The notes under the pieces were generated by a model that worked only from the letters and a program-made list of their open reading frames with translations, had not been told where the DNA came from and ran no database searches. Of a stretch of DNA of 5,623 nucleotides, positions 5,445-5,623 are shown piece by piece. How positions within the stretch are numbered: position 1 is the stretch's first letter; every line of letters starts with the position of its first letter. Both the position numbers and the translations under genes were made by a program. Origin of the DNA: Sulfurimonas sp. (GTDB taxonomy: Bacteria; Campylobacterota; Campylobacteria; Campylobacterales; Sulfurimonadaceae); NCBI GenBank assembly GCA_027083475.1, contig JALWON010000181.1, positions 1 to 5,623 of the forward strand. The letters are read 5' to 3'.

Positions 5445-5623
5445 TTGAAAATTTTTCTTTCATTATTATTTATATACAGTTACATATTTGCAGCGGATGC
5501 AACGATAGAAGTGATTAAACAGGCAGATACTTTGCCTTCTATAGCGGTAGAAGATGCTTCCTATCAGTACGATGAAACATTTCAAATGCAAGTATTTAAG
5601 GCATTGGTTGCAGATTTAAATGT
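5445..5623 (+). CDS. tolB: Tol-Pal system protein TolB, N-terminus only
   Basis: TolB is a periplasmic beta-propeller protein that binds Pal and is contacted by TolA. Only 59 codons are inside the window; the frame is open to the edge. The protein begins at TTG (read as Met) with Lys at 2, a hydrophobic stretch IFLSLLFIYSYIF (3-15), and a likely signal-peptidase site around residues 16-19 (AADA). The mature start reads ATIEVIKQADTLPSIAVEDA, followed by FQMQVFKALVADLNV, which I recognise as the beginning of campylobacterotal TolB. The start is chosen from AAGGAG at 5434-5439 and because the signal peptide begins directly there. It lies 2 nt after the tolA-like stop. pal would be expected next, outside the window. 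Confidence 0.85.
   Translation, partial: MKIFLSLLFIYSYIFAADATIEVIKQADTLPSIAVEDASYQYDETFQMQVFKALVADLN

Noticed and set aside
1..5623. Search for an accessory or novel system (mobile element, defence locus, CRISPR, RNA gene)
   Set aside because: Every part is accounted for by two tightly packed, well-known core operons with no composition break, direct repeats of att type, or unexplained stretch.

Overview
The window is a piece of a core bacterial chromosome: the 3' half of an F-type ATP synthase operon running directly into a Tol-Pal envelope-energisation operon, all on the + strand. Gene order is atpA (5' end missing) - atpG - atpD - atpC - tolQ/exbB - tolR/exbD - tolA/tonB-like - tolB (3' end missing). 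This order, with a short TonB/TolA-like protein between the ExbD/TolR gene and tolB, is the arrangement known from Campylobacter jejuni (atp genes followed by exbB2, exbD2, a TonB-like gene, tolB and pal). Together with AT-rich codon use and the protein sequences, it points to Campylobacterota (Epsilonproteobacteria). My impression is a free-living Sulfurimonas-like or related lineage, but genus is inference from remembered sequence style.

Region 1 to 3795 encodes F1 subunits: alpha (355 C-terminal residues visible), gamma, beta and epsilon. Nucleotide-binding and catalytic motifs are intact. The only appreciable intergenic stretch is the 26 bases between atpD and atpC. It holds a perfect 7-bp inverted repeat that includes the atpD stop codon and sits just before the atpC ribosome binding site.

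Region 3799 to 5623 encodes the inner-membrane proton channel pair (TolQ/TolR), a single-pass protein with a TonB/TolA-type C-terminal domain, and the start of periplasmic TolB, which begins at TTG. Spacings are 3 nt (atpC-tolQ), 2 nt (tolQ-tolR), an 8-nt overlap (tolR-tolA) and 2 nt (tolA-tolB). No terminator-like hairpin with a U tract was seen, so one transcript probably spans the ATP synthase/Tol boundary. Both halves use the proton motive force: F1Fo interconverts it with ATP, and TolQR uses it to drive envelope constriction through TolA, TolB and Pal.

There is no mobile element, CRISPR array, RNA gene or stretch over 300 bases without a gene. I found no undescribed system. The second-look items are small: intragenic and intercistronic inverted repeats, a choice of atpD start, two in-frame A AAA AAG heptamers in the tolA-like gene, and a few residue substitutions at normally conserved positions.
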